DNA of 64,000 nt from Chitinophaga solisilvae (GCF_009928525.1 NZ_JAABOK010000002.1:1-64000), one strand, 5' to 3'. Positions 9,700 to 19,503 are shown, numbered from the stretch's first letter. The notes: generated by a model not told the origin, from the letters alone. Numbers and translations are program-made.

Positions 9700-9951
9700 A
9701 TTTCTGCAATCGTTTGCATTATACTGAAAAAAAATAAGCGCGGGGCGCTTCCAAGATTGAAAATTGATTTAGTTGATACCTCTATTTATAAACGTCGTTT
9801 GTACACTAAAGGTCGGAAATAATCGATCCGGAAATTGTATCGATTTTATCTTTTTGTTGTGCTTTTTTCACATTATTCTGTTGTCATGTCTGTTTGCTGC
9901 TGATTTCGGGGAATGACATGTTATCTTAGCTGTGAACAACTTGCTTAAAAC
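9700..9951. other. Upstream region of the sulfatase gene
   Basis: About 250 nt without a gene. Besides the palindrome at 9705 it holds an inverted repeat AATCGAT (9821-9827) / ATCGATT (9839-9845), and TATCTTAG at 9922-9929, one base from the Bacteroidota -7 consensus TAnnTTTG, which could drive the sulfatase. Confidence 0.4.
9705..9718. promoter_or_regulatory. LacI-like operator candidate TGCAATCGTTTGCA
   Basis: A near-perfect 14-bp palindrome centred on CG, of the type bound by LacI/GalR regulators. The same site in reverse complement occurs at 12230-12243. It lies between the divergent fucosidase and sulfatase genes. No LacI-family gene is in the window. Confidence 0.5.
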
Positions 9952-11493
9952 ATGATGGTGAACATGAAAACTATGCTGGGCATAGCGCTGGCTATGGGGA
10001 TAGCCGGGCATTTACAGGCGCAGCAGCGTACTGCTGCATCCGGAGCGCAGCGTCCTAATATCGTACTCATCTATGCGGATGATCTTGGTTACGGCGATGT
10101 GAGCTGCAACGGCGCTACCAAAGTACGTACGCCTAATATTGACCGTCTGGCTGGCCAGGGTATACGCTTTACCAACGGCCATGCCTCTTCTGCTACGTGT
10201 ACACCTTCCCGTTATTCGCTGCTCACCGGGCAATATGCCTGGCGTAAAAAAGGTACCGGCATTGCGCCCGGCAATGCTTCCCTGATTATTGACACCGCCA
10301 TGAACACGCTGCCACGCATGCTGCAGCGAGCCGGCTACGCTACCGGCGCTGTAGGTAAATGGCACCTGGGCATCGGTGATGAGAAAGGGCCGGATTGGAA
10401 CGGCGAACTCAGGCCGGGGCCGCTGGAGATTGGTTTCAGTTATTGCTGGATCATGCCGGCTACGGCAGACCGTGTTCCCTGCGTATACGTGGAAAACAGC
10501 CGCGTAGCTAACCTGGATCCCAACGATCCTATCCGCGTAAGTTATACAGCGCCTGTAGGCAATGAGCCTACCGGTAAAAAGAACCCGGAGCTGCTGGTCA
10601 TGAAATCTTCCAACGGCCACAACAACGCTATCGTAAATGGTATAGGCCGCATTGGCTTCATGCAGGGAGGCGCCGCCGCCCTGTGGAAAGACGACCGCAT
10701 TGCAGCTACGCTCACCGGCAAAGCCACAGACTTTATTATCAATCATAAAAACACGCCTTTCTTCCTCTATTTCGCAACGCATGATATTCACGTGCCCCGT
10801 GTACCCGGAAAGGAATTTGAAGGCAAGAGCGGGCTGGGAGTACGCGGAGACGCCATTCTGCAGCTGGACTGGACTGTAGGGCAGATCATGCATACGCTGG
10901 ACAGCCTGCATATTGCTGATAACACCGTCTTCATTTTTACCAGCGACAACGGCCCGGTTGTAGACGATGGCTACCAGGACCAGGCAGTGGAACTGCTGAA
11001 CGGACATACGCCTTCCGGCAAATTCCGCGGCGGCAAATACAGTAATTTTGACGCAGGTACCCGCGTTCCCTTTGTAGTACGCTGGCCAGGCAACATGAAA
11101 CGCGGCGTTTCCAACGCACTGGTAAGTCAGGTTGATTTCCTCGGCACCTTCGCCGCCCTCACCGGACAAACCCTGCAGCACGAAGACGCACCGGACAGCT
11201 TCGACATGCTGCCCGCTTTTACCGGCAAGGATAAAAAAGGAAGAGCATCCGTCATAGAACATGCAGGTGCTCTGGCTATCATCCATGGCAACTGGAAATA
11301 TATTGAACCCGGCAACGGCGCACGTTACGACCACAGCGTAAATATTGAACTCGGCAATGATCCCGCCCCTCAGCTATATGACATCGCCGGAGATCCCGCC
11401 GAAAAAAAGAATGTCGCCGCACAACACCCCGAGGTGGTAAAGGCACTCGCTGCAGAACTACAGGCGTTGAAAGATGCAGGGAGAAGCAGGTGA
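9952..11493 (+). CDS. Secreted S1-family sulfatase
   Basis: 513 residues from the first ATG; in-frame ATGs at 9955 and 9964 are equally possible starts and all leave a signal peptide ending in LQAQQ. The sulfatase core starts with RPNIVLIYADDLGYGD (about 34-49, metal-binding Asp43/Asp44). The active-site motif is CTPSR with Cys83, which an anaerobic or FGE-type maturase converts to formylglycine. The family removes sulfate esters from glycans. It is divergent from the GH29/GH28/SusCD operon, which suggests that the glycan handled by that locus carries sulfate, although that is inference from position. Confidence 0.92.
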   Translation: MMVNMKTMLGIALAMGIAGHLQAQQRTAASGAQRPNIVLIYADDLGYGDVSCNGATKVRTPNIDRLAGQGIRFTNGHASSATCTPSRYSLLTGQYAWRKKGTGIAPGNASLIIDTAMNTLPRMLQRAGYATGAVGKWHLGIGDEKGPDWNGELRPGPLEIGFSYCWIMPATADRVPCVYVENSRVANLDPNDPIRVSYTAPVGNEPTGKKNPELLVMKSSNGHNNAIVNGIGRIGFMQGGAAALWKDDRIAATLTGKATDFIINHKNTPFFLYFATHDIHVPRVPGKEFEGKSGLGVRGDAILQLDWTVGQIMHTLDSLHIADNTVFIFTSDNGPVVDDGYQDQAVELLNGHTPSGKFRGGKYSNFDAGTRVPFVVRWPGNMKRGVSNALVSQVDFLGTFAALTGQTLQHEDAPDSFDMLPAFTGKDKKGRASVIEHAGALAIIHGNWKYIEPGNGARYDHSVNIELGNDPAPQLYDIAGDPAEKKNVAAQHPEVVKALAAELQALKDAGRSR

Positions 11494-11500
11494 GTTTTTT

Positions 11501-11645
11501 AATTACGAATTACGAATTGCGAATTACGAATGTAGAAGCGAAGATTGAAACGAAGATTTAGGGAGATAATAATTAAACATTTCTTTTAATCTTCGTTTCA
11601 ATCTTCGCTTCTACATTCGTAATTCGTAATTCGCAATTCGTAATT
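11501..11645. repeat. Long inverted repeat, heptamer family, copy 2
   Basis: 58-nt arms at 11501-11558 and 11588-11645, 8 nt after the sulfatase stop codon. The inner GAAG-rich parts match perfectly; in the outer part the single AATTGCG heptamer sits one repeat unit out of register between arms, consistent with slippage or exchange among the heptamers. Confidence 0.88.
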
Positions 11646-11723
11646 CAAAGCCATCATTATCTCTCAACATATGTAAATGTTTCCCCTCCCTCCCTTTCTT
11701 ACTTTCGCCTGAAATACAATAAT

Positions 11724-12062
11724 ATGGAGTACACAATTCTTGTGCTGGTCAATGCTACCAGCCTATGGCTTTCTATGCCTCGTACGGAACGGGATTCCTT
11801 TGTGGAGAAGGAAGTACGGCCGATACTGAATCATTTCAGCGACCGCTGTAATATCAGGTTGTATGATGCTGATTTCACCAATGCTGCCATCTCCGACTTC
11901 CTGATCGTAGAAACAAATGACCTGAGTGCATTCGGATTTATGATGGGCTACCTCCGCGAATCAAAAACCTTTGCCGCCCCCTATTTCACCGTACAGCAAC
12001 TGGTAGTTGGGGTTGCCAACAATTTCAGGGGATCCATGGATGTAAAAGATTTAATTATTTAA
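11724..12062 (+). CDS. Darcynin-like small protein
   Basis: A 112-residue cytosolic protein without signal or membrane segment. The start EYTILVLVNATSLWLSMPRTERDSFV and the alternating strand/helix pattern resemble the darcynin family, a small ferredoxin-like-fold group of unknown function; I recognise this only by general resemblance. TACTTTCG at 11700-11707 is one base off the Bacteroidota -7 box and ends 16 nt before the ATG. Its stop codon lies inside the left arm of the next inverted repeat. Confidence 0.7.
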   Translation: MEYTILVLVNATSLWLSMPRTERDSFVEKEVRPILNHFSDRCNIRLYDADFTNAAISDFLIVETNDLSAFGFMMGYLRESKTFAAPYFTVQQLVVGVANNFRGSMDVKDLII

Positions 12063-12178
12063 TTATTTAATCATTTGAGATTTTGTATCCGATCATGGTA
12101 TTCCTTTAACTTAGCAGTACAAAGGAATACCATGAATGAAAACCAAATCTCAAATAATCAAATCTCAAATAATCAAAT
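12052..12178. repeat. Inverted repeat with TTGAGATTT arms
   Basis: A left arm of ATTTAATT and CATTTGAGATTTT pairs with CAAATCTCAAATAATCAAAT units on the right; the inner stem CATGGTATTCCTTT / AAAGGAATACCATG closes the hairpin. The middle of the arms is imperfect. It overlaps the stop codon of the darcynin-like gene, like several heptamer-family copies. A 60-codon open frame inside it reads through repeat units and is not considered a gene. Confidence 0.75.
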
Positions 12179-12216
12179 AAACATAGTGAAAATGATACCG
12201 GTAAATGACAAAATAA

Positions 12217-12243
12217 TATCTTTGAATTTTGCAAACGATTGCA
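12217..12243 (+). promoter_or_regulatory. Promoter box with overlapping LacI-like operator
   Basis: TATCTTTG at 12217-12224 matches the Bacteroidota -7 consensus, and the palindrome TGCAAACGATTGCA at 12230-12243 sits where transcription would start, a position suited to repression. It is the exact reverse complement of the site at 9705. The resulting leader would be about 320 nt; the rest of 12244-12566 shows no other recognisable feature. Confidence 0.5.
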
Positions 12244-12566
12244 TAAATTTGATATAGCCAGGATCTGAACAAACCATATTATATCTCGTACCAAGTTTAT
12301 TATAGCCTTAATTCTGATGTTATTAACCGGAAACTCCCAGTAGCACAGTGTTGTAGAAAACCCGTTTCCCAACTTTTACACAATTACTTTCATCAAAAAA
12401 ACAGTTGTATGCGATCCCAGTAATTCAGATTTTCCCTTCCAGGTACGCCCGCCTGCGTTATGGAATTTATTGCAGTGTATAACCACAACGGATATACGCT
12501 TTAGGGCCCGTTATGCCTACAATCAGGCCATATTTTATAACCTTTTCCCACTAAAAGCATTGTATC

Positions 12567-15500
12567 ATGAGAAAAAGATACACAATTACCGGTTTCTTAT
12601 TACCGTTGTTTTTGCTGATGCTTTCCCTGTATGCCGGCGCACAATCCCTGCCTGCAAATTTCCAGCGCGTACAGGTAGCCAACGGCATCAGCAGCCCCAC
12701 AGCGATGGCTTTTATCCCTGACGGCCGCATACTGGTGTGCCAGGAAGGCGGTCAGCTGCGTGTCATCAAAAACGGCAGCCTTTTATCTGCACCAGCCGTT
12801 TCACTGTCTGTCAACAGCAGCGGTGAACGCGGGCTGATCGGCGTGGCCGTAGATCCCAACTTCGCCACCAATAAGTACATCTACCTGTACTATACGCACA
12901 CCTCCGGACCACACAACCGCGTGAGCCGCTTTACCATGAACGGAGATGTGGCCGGTGCTGAACTGGCGATCCTCGACCTGCCTACTTTAAGTGCCATCTA
13001 CCACAACGGTGGTGGTCTTTCCTTCGGCAATGACGGTAAACTGTATGTATCTGTAGGTGATAACAAGGTGGGTAACAATGCCAGCAACCTGGACAGCTAC
13101 ATGGGTAAAGTGCTTCGTATCAATACCGATGGTACAGTACCGGCTGGCAACCCCTTCAGCGGTGGCGCACAACGCAGCCGCGTGTGGGCTTATGGCCTGC
13201 GTAACCCGTTCACTAATTCCATTGACCCTGTCAGTGGTAAAATATTTGTGAATGACGTAGGCGAATCTACCTGGGAAGAAATCAATGATGCCACCACCGG
13301 CGGCCGCAACTTCGGATGGTCCACCCAGGAAGGCAACTGCAGCGGCAGCTGCTCCGGGCTTACCAATCCATTATACCTGTACCGTACTAACAGAGACGGC
13401 AATCCTCCGGACGGACAAGGCTGCGCCATCAACGGCGGCACCTTCTTCAACAGCGCTATCAGCAATTATCCCTCTACCTATAACGGTAAATATTTCTTCC
13501 TCGACTACTGCGGCGGATGGATCAACTACATCAACCCCGCATCGCCTACCCGCACAGCTTTCGGAACAGGACTGGGCGGCGGCATGGTGTACATTAAACA
13601 AGGCACCGATGGTAACCTGTATTACCTGAGCCGTGATAACAGTGCCTTGTACAAAATTGTGTATACCGGCACACAGGCGCCGGTGATTTCCACACAACCG
13701 AAGAACACCACTGTGCCGGCCGGCCAATCTGCTACCTTCAGTGTTACCGCCATCGCCAACCCTGCGCCGTCCTACCAGTGGCGTAAGAACGGCACAAACA
13801 TCAGCGGCGCCACGGCAGCGTCTTATGTTATTGCCAATGTACAACCCGCCGATACCGGCCTGTACAGCGTAGTAGTAAGCAACAGCGCAGGCAGCGTAAC
13901 CAGCAGCAACGCCAGACTAACAGTAGCTGCACCCAATGTATTGCCGGTAGCCACTATCACCGCTCCGGCAAACGGCGGACTTTTCCGTGCAGGCGACACC
14001 GTTAGTTTTGCTGGAAATGGCACTGATGCGGAAGATGGTACCCTGCCTGCCAACGCATTCACCTGGTGGGTGGACTTCCATCATGCGAACCACGTACACC
14101 CCGGACCACAGCTGCAAGACAGCGTTAAGAACGGTAAATTCGTGATCTCTGCGGAAGGACATACGGAAACAGATATCTGGTACCGTATATACCTCGCCGT
14201 GAGAGACAGCCGTGGTGAATACGATACTTCCTATGTAGAACTGTTCCCCGTTACTTCCAATATCACCCTCAATACCCAGCCTGCAGGACTGCAGATTAAA
14301 CTGAATGATATTCCGTTCACTACGCCTTATTCTTCTGCTACCTTGTCTGGTATGGTAAGACCCATGGAAGCCGCATCACCACAGGTGCTGAACGGGGTTA
14401 CCTATATCTTCGATAAATGGCTGCATGGTGGTAACAGGGTACAGAATATCACCATCAACGATCATGATACTTCATATACCGCTGTGTTCAAAGCCGCTCC
14501 GGCAGCCACCTTGCTGAAACCTACCAACGATGCCTATGTAAGAGACGGCTCCAATGCAGCTATCACGCATGGTACTACCGACTCTACCTGGCTCATTACC
14601 AAGGTATCGCCTGCCGGTCAGCTGAACAATGCGCGGGAAGCCTACCTGGCCTTCGACCTTACCGGCACTGCCGGTAATGTATCTGCCGTAGTGCTGAAAG
14701 TATATGGTAAAGTAGATGGTACCACCGCCATCAGCGTACCGGTAGCCGTTTACCCGGTGAGCAATACCACCTGGTCAGAAAAAACCATTACCTGGAATAA
14801 CAAGCCCGCATCCGGTACTACACAGCTGGCTTCAACGGTGCTGACCAACGACAGTGCCAGGTATTATACCTGGGATGTTACCAGCTACGTGCAGAGCGAA
14901 CTGGCAGCCGGCCGCAAGAAAATATCCCTGGTGCTGAAAAGCCTGCAGGCGCATGATCCGCGCATCTTCCTGAATGCGAAGGAAGCCGGCGCTAATCCTC
15001 CGCAACTGTCTGTCATCGGTGATTCTACCGGAGGCCCGGTTTGCACGCCGGTTACTGCCAGCGGTGACGACGGCAACGTAGCAGCCAACACCATAGATAA
15101 TGATCTCAACACCCGTTGGTCTGCCTCCGGTGAACAGTCGATACAGTTCTGTCTCGGTAATCCGACTGCTGTCAGCGGTGTGAAAATATCCTTCTACAAA
15201 GGAGATACCCGCCGTTCGCTCTTTGATATACAGGTGAGCAACGATGCTGCTACCTGGACCAATGTAGCTACCGGCCTGCAAAGCAGCGGTACCTCCACCG
15301 CCTTTGAAACCTTCTCCTTCACCGGTGTAACGGCTAAGCATATACGTATTCTGGGCCACGGTAATAACGTGAACGCCTGGAACAGCTACAATGAGGTACA
15401 GTTTGTTACCGGCGCAGCACTGGCTAAAAACACCGGACTGGCTGCCATGACTATCTATCCGAACCCTGTGGGGGCCGCCTTTACCGTGAACTTCCAGCTG

Positions 15501-15692
15501 CCTTCCGATGGTTATACCACCCTGGCAGTATACGATATGAGTGGTAAACAGCTGCTGATTCCGGTGAACGGAAGACTTAACAGCGGCGCCTATACGAAAA
15601 CGGTTCCGGCAGGATCTCTTCCGGCAGGCATCTACCTGATTAAGCTGGTACATAATGGCAAAGCAGTCAGCAAGAAAATTATCAAAGATTAA
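12567..15692 (+). CDS. Secreted PQQ-dependent sugar dehydrogenase-like multidomain protein with T9SS tail
   Basis: 1041 residues. After a signal peptide (to YAGAQ) residues ~30-367 form a beta-propeller of the soluble glucose dehydrogenase / Yli type, with AFIPDGRILVCQEGG, GERGLIGVAVDPNF, YHNGGGLSFGNDGKLYVSVGD and WAYGLRNPF. Then come an immunoglobulin-like domain (~371-456), a PKD-like segment (~457-565), a DNRLRE/CBM96-like domain (~645-815), a discoidin (F5/8 type C) domain (~823-955) and a T9SS type A sorting domain (~962-1041, YPNPVG, GKQLLI). The enzyme probably oxidises sugars at the cell surface with PQQ. The next gene starts 15 nt downstream and shares the last three modules, so the two are likely co-expressed. 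Confidence 0.88.
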   Translation: MRKRYTITGFLLPLFLLMLSLYAGAQSLPANFQRVQVANGISSPTAMAFIPDGRILVCQEGGQLRVIKNGSLLSAPAVSLSVNSSGERGLIGVAVDPNFATNKYIYLYYTHTSGPHNRVSRFTMNGDVAGAELAILDLPTLSAIYHNGGGLSFGNDGKLYVSVGDNKVGNNASNLDSYMGKVLRINTDGTVPAGNPFSGGAQRSRVWAYGLRNPFTNSIDPVSGKIFVNDVGESTWEEINDATTGGRNFGWSTQEGNCSGSCSGLTNPLYLYRTNRDGNPPDGQGCAINGGTFFNSAISNYPSTYNGKYFFLDYCGGWINYINPASPTRTAFGTGLGGGMVYIKQGTDGNLYYLSRDNSALYKIVYTGTQAPVISTQPKNTTVPAGQSATFSVTAIANPAPSYQWRKNGTNISGATAASYVIANVQPADTGLYSVVVSNSAGSVTSSNARLTVAAPNVLPVATITAPANGGLFRAGDTVSFAGNGTDAEDGTLPANAFTWWVDFHHANHVHPGPQLQDSVKNGKFVISAEGHTETDIWYRIYLAVRDSRGEYDTSYVELFPVTSNITLNTQPAGLQIKLNDIPFTTPYSSATLSGMVRPMEAASPQVLNGVTYIFDKWLHGGNRVQNITINDHDTSYTAVFKAAPAATLLKPTNDAYVRDGSNAAITHGTTDSTWLITKVSPAGQLNNAREAYLAFDLTGTAGNVSAVVLKVYGKVDGTTAISVPVAVYPVSNTTWSEKTITWNNKPASGTTQLASTVLTNDSARYYTWDVTSYVQSELAAGRKKISLVLKSLQAHDPRIFLNAKEAGANPPQLSVIGDSTGGPVCTPVTASGDDGNVAANTIDNDLNTRWSASGEQSIQFCLGNPTAVSGVKISFYKGDTRRSLFDIQVSNDAATWTNVATGLQSSGTSTAFETFSFTGVTAKHIRILGHGNNVNAWNSYNEVQFVTGAALAKNTGLAAMTIYPNPVGAAFTVNFQLPSDGYTTLAVYDMSGKQLLIPVNGRLNSGAYTKTVPAGSLPAGIYLIKLVHNGKAVSKKIIKD

Positions 15693-15707
15693 CCATAAAC
15701 AGTAACT

Positions 15708-18700
15708 ATGTATATCAGCAAAAAGCACAGATTTTTATATGTTGTAATCTCCCTGTTAAGCCTGCAGTTCAACGAACTGCAGGCCACTGACCGGTTTGTG
15801 ACCAGCAATTCGCAGTTAACATCTGCTATCAGCGCCGCACAGCCGGGAGACAACATCATCCTGAAAAACGGAACATGGTCCAATGCTGCCATTACCTTCA
15901 GTTCCAACGGTACTGCGGCTGCACTGATTACCATGCGCGCAGAAACACCCGGCGGTGTCACCTTCTCCGGCGCCTCAACGTTGACCATTACCGGTAAATA
16001 CCTGGTAGTAGCCGGTTTTCGCTGGACTAACGGTAATATAGACGCTAACATCGTTACCATTCAGGGCAGCTATAACCGGGTAACGCAATGCGCTATGATT
16101 AACTATAATGCCGGCAAGAAATGGATCGTGCTGGATGGTTTTAAATTGCGGGTAGACCATAACCGGTTTGAAGGAAAGAATACAGCTGATCCTACCATGC
16201 AGATTGAAGTGAAAGATAAAACGGCAGATTATCACCTGGTAGATCATAACCACTTTGCACAACGCCCTTCCCTGGGCGCCAATGGCGGAGAAACGATCCG
16301 CGCAGGCTACAGCGGCCAGATGGATAACATCTCCAGAACTATCTTCGAATATAACTTATTTGAAGAATGTGATGGAGAAAATGAAATCATCTCCAACAAA
16401 TCCTGTGAAAACCTGTACCGGTTCAATACCATCAGGAAATCGCAGGGGCAGTTCTGTTTCCGTCATGGCGACAGAAATGTGGTGTACAGTAATTTCTTCC
16501 TGGGAGAAGGTAAGAGCGGCACCGGTGGCGTACGCGTGATCGGCTCCAAAAATTATATCATCAACAATTATTTCTCCGGTCTGGATGCGGAGAACTCCAC
16601 CGGCGATGCGGTCATTATTCTGCAGAAAGGCCAGAGCTATGCTTCCGGCGAAGTACGCTTTAATCCGCAGATAGACAGCTGCGTGATTGCCTACAATACC
16701 ATTGTGGGCAACATCAGCGGAAAGGCGTTGGACCTGAATAACGGCGGCCGGCCTTTATCCCCTCTGAATGTGGTAGTTGCCAATAACCTGATCAGCAGTA
16801 CTTTAAGCAATGTAGCTAATTCGCTCACCGGCACAGAAGACTGGCGGGGCAATATTTTCAGCGGTCCGCTGGGTGTTACCAATCCGGGTGGCATCGCAGT
16901 GAGGAATCCGGGGCTGACCGCCAACAGCTGGAAATTACTCTCCAACAGTCTTTCCATTGATTCCGGGAAAGGCGGCTGGGGCGGCATTCGTGGCATTGCA
17001 GGCCTGGATGTGGATATGTCCGTAGCCTATGATATTGACGGGCAGCCACGTACCAGCAAGAAAGATGTTGGCTGCGATGAGGCAGTAAGCGGTACTGCTA
17101 CCAACAGACCACTGACGACTGCTGATGTGGGACCTGAATATCTCGGCGGTCCTGCGTCAGATATTGCAACGGCTGACAGTGCGCCCGCAGCGGCTGTAGC
17201 CGGACCTAATACGCCTGTAGGCATTAACGGCCAGCTGAAAGTTATAGGGCTGAAACTCTGCAACCAGTACAACAAACCTATACAGCTGCGCGGTATGAGT
17301 ACGCATGGCCTGCAGTGGTATGGCTGGCAGCAGTTCCTGAACGATGGCAACCTGGATACCCTGGCCAGCTGGGGAGCAGATGTAATTCGTATATCCATGT
17401 ACGTGCAGGATGGCGGTTACCAGGATTTCCCGGATAAATTTACCACCATGGTCAATACCCTGATTGATGAAGCCTCCGAACGCGGTATGTATGCCGTGGT
17501 GGATTTCCATCAGCTTAAACCCGGTGATCCGAACTACAACCTGGCAAGGGCAAAAAAATTCTTTACAGACATTGCCACCAGGAATAAGAATAAGAATAAT
17601 ATCCTGTATGACATCTGCAATGAGCCGAACGGTGTCAGCTGGGCTACCATCAAAAGCTATGCAGATCAGATTATTCCGCTGATACGCGCTATTGACAATG
17701 ATGCGCCTATCCTTATAGGAACACATGCCTGGTCCAGTATGGGTATTTCCGACGGCCGTTCTGCGCAGGACATTGTGAGCAACCCGCTTAACTATACCAA
17801 TATCATGTACAACTTCCACTTCTATGCGAAGGATCACAGAGATCAGTACCTGAACGAGTTAAGCTGGGCGGCAGACAGGTTACCGGTATTTGTTACAGAG
17901 TTCGGCACCCAGGAAGCCAGCGGTGAAAATGCCAATGATTTTGTGATGGCGCAGAAATATATAGATATGATGCGGCAGAAGAAAATCAGCTGGGTCAACT
18001 GGAACTATTCGAACGACTGGCGTTCCGGCGCTGTATGGAAAGAGAGCGTAGGCGCCAATGGCCCGTGGACAGTTGCCAACCTGAAAGAAGCCGGTGTGTG
18101 GATACGCAGCAAAATCATGAGCCCTGCAGACGATTTCCCTACCGGAGATACCAGTACGCCTGCCTGTGTGCCGGTGTCTGCCAGCAGCCATGATGGTAAC
18201 GTTCCCGCCAATGCCATCGATAATGACCTGAATACCCGCTGGTCAGCTACCGGCAATAACGAGTGGATACAGTTCTGTCTGGGTACCGCTGCCAGCGTAA
18301 GCGGTGTGGATATCGCCTTCTTCAAGGGCAATGAGCGCCGCTCGCTCTTCGATGTGCTGGCAGGAAACGATGGCATCAACTGGACAACGGTGGCCAGTGG
18401 TTTACAGAGCAGCGGTACCTCGCTGAATCTGGAATCGTTTACATTCACACCAATAACGGCAAAGTATATACGAATTGTGGGGCATGGTAATAATGTCAAT
18501 GCCTGGAACAGTTATGCGGAAGTAGTGGTGAAAACCGGCGGCGGCACCTCCACGCAGGTAGTACTGCCGGCAAGGGCAGACGCCTATGTGCGCAATGGCG
18601 CCTCCTATGCAGACATAGCACATGGTGTGACTGATTCTGCCAAGCTGGTGCTGAAGAAAAATCCGACTACCACTGCGGGTAATGACCGGCTGGTATATCT

Positions 18701-19391
18701 CTCCTTTGATCTGAACAGTGTAGCCGGTACCGTTAGTAACGCCACCCTGAAAATTTATGGGCGTTTATCGGATAACCGCTCCACTAATATACCGGTGGGC
18801 GTGTATCCGGTGGCAAATACCAGCTGGACGGAAAACAGCATTACCTGGAATAATAAGCCTGCGGCAGGCACTGCAGCACTGAAAAGCGCTACGGTGACTG
18901 ATTCCATCGCGCGTTACTATACCTGGGATATTTCAGGATACGTACAGGCAGAAAAAGCGGCCGGCCGCAACATCATCTCCCTGCTGGTGCAGGCCGATGG
19001 CGCCAGTACGCCGGTGATGAACTTTGAATCAGCTGAATCAGGCAGCAACGCGCCGCAGCTGGTAGTGACAGCTACAGCGCCGTCTCTGCTGGCCAGGCAG
19101 GCAGCTGTACCCGTTGCAGATCAGCCGGCAGAAAAGCTGACGGTGCTGCAGGTATATCCTAACCCTTCACCGGAACATTTCACGATCAGCTTCTCCCTGA
19201 AATCAGCCGGCTTTACTACACTGGCTGTGTACGATATGACCGGCAAAGTAGCGGCCACCCTGGTAGAAGGCAATCTTCCTGCGGGTAGCCATACCCGTAG
19301 TTTGTCCGGCGCAACGCTGCCCACCGGCACCTACCTGGTAAAACTGGTACACAGCGGGAAAGTAACCGTGAAGAAAATCCAGAAAATGTAG
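15708..19391 (+). CDS. PL6 polysaccharide lyase-GH5 fusion with discoidin, DNRLRE and T9SS modules
   Basis: 1227 residues with a signal peptide. Residues ~27-460 are a PL6 (alginate lyase / chondroitinase B) beta-helix with NGGETIRAG at 192-200, ENEIISNKS with Lys231, and FRHGDRN with Arg252, the expected catalytic base and acid. Residues ~505-800 are a GH5 cellulase-like barrel with Glu639 (ICNEPNG) as acid/base and Glu731 (VTEFGTQ) as nucleophile. A discoidin domain (~819-943), DNRLRE domain (~953-1125) and T9SS tail (~1150-1227) follow. A lyase for uronic-acid polymers and an endo-glycanase on one chain suggest a mixed or composite substrate. Both active sites look intact. It is the second gene of the pair starting at 12567. 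Confidence 0.88.
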   Translation: MYISKKHRFLYVVISLLSLQFNELQATDRFVTSNSQLTSAISAAQPGDNIILKNGTWSNAAITFSSNGTAAALITMRAETPGGVTFSGASTLTITGKYLVVAGFRWTNGNIDANIVTIQGSYNRVTQCAMINYNAGKKWIVLDGFKLRVDHNRFEGKNTADPTMQIEVKDKTADYHLVDHNHFAQRPSLGANGGETIRAGYSGQMDNISRTIFEYNLFEECDGENEIISNKSCENLYRFNTIRKSQGQFCFRHGDRNVVYSNFFLGEGKSGTGGVRVIGSKNYIINNYFSGLDAENSTGDAVIILQKGQSYASGEVRFNPQIDSCVIAYNTIVGNISGKALDLNNGGRPLSPLNVVVANNLISSTLSNVANSLTGTEDWRGNIFSGPLGVTNPGGIAVRNPGLTANSWKLLSNSLSIDSGKGGWGGIRGIAGLDVDMSVAYDIDGQPRTSKKDVGCDEAVSGTATNRPLTTADVGPEYLGGPASDIATADSAPAAAVAGPNTPVGINGQLKVIGLKLCNQYNKPIQLRGMSTHGLQWYGWQQFLNDGNLDTLASWGADVIRISMYVQDGGYQDFPDKFTTMVNTLIDEASERGMYAVVDFHQLKPGDPNYNLARAKKFFTDIATRNKNKNNILYDICNEPNGVSWATIKSYADQIIPLIRAIDNDAPILIGTHAWSSMGISDGRSAQDIVSNPLNYTNIMYNFHFYAKDHRDQYLNELSWAADRLPVFVTEFGTQEASGENANDFVMAQKYIDMMRQKKISWVNWNYSNDWRSGAVWKESVGANGPWTVANLKEAGVWIRSKIMSPADDFPTGDTSTPACVPVSASSHDGNVPANAIDNDLNTRWSATGNNEWIQFCLGTAASVSGVDIAFFKGNERRSLFDVLAGNDGINWTTVASGLQSSGTSLNLESFTFTPITAKYIRIVGHGNNVNAWNSYAEVVVKTGGGTSTQVVLPARADAYVRNGASYADIAHGVTDSAKLVLKKNPTTTAGNDRLVYLSFDLNSVAGTVSNATLKIYGRLSDNRSTNIPVGVYPVANTSWTENSITWNNKPAAGTAALKSATVTDSIARYYTWDISGYVQAEKAAGRNIISLLVQADGASTPVMNFESAESGSNAPQLVVTATAPSLLARQAAVPVADQPAEKLTVLQVYPNPSPEHFTISFSLKSAGFTTLAVYDMTGKVAATLVEGNLPAGSHTRSLSGATLPTGTYLVKLVHSGKVTVKKIQKM

Positions 19392-19503
19392 TTATTTGAT
19401 TATTTGGTTATTTGAGATTTTAAATAAAAAAAGGTGTCCTCTGATCTGTTCAGAGGACACCTTTTTTTTATTTAAAATCTCAAATAATTAAATAATCAAA
19501 TTT
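19392..19503. terminator. Long bidirectional terminator with TTGAGATTT arms
   Basis: A core hairpin (AGGTGTCCTCTGA / TCAGAGGACACCT with flanking A- and T-tracts, 19426-19469) is extended by outer arms with TATTTGAGATTTTAAAT and its complement. It lies between convergent genes ending at 19391 and 19503, so it stops both transcripts. Confidence 0.85.

Noticed and set aside
10012-11334. 440-codon open frame on the minus strand
   Set aside because: It is antisense to the well supported sulfatase gene; its translation has no recognisable domain.
12075-12257. 60-codon open frame on the plus strand
   Set aside because: It reads through repeated CAAATCTCAAATAAT units of an inverted repeat and gives a low-complexity NNQISNNQ sequence.
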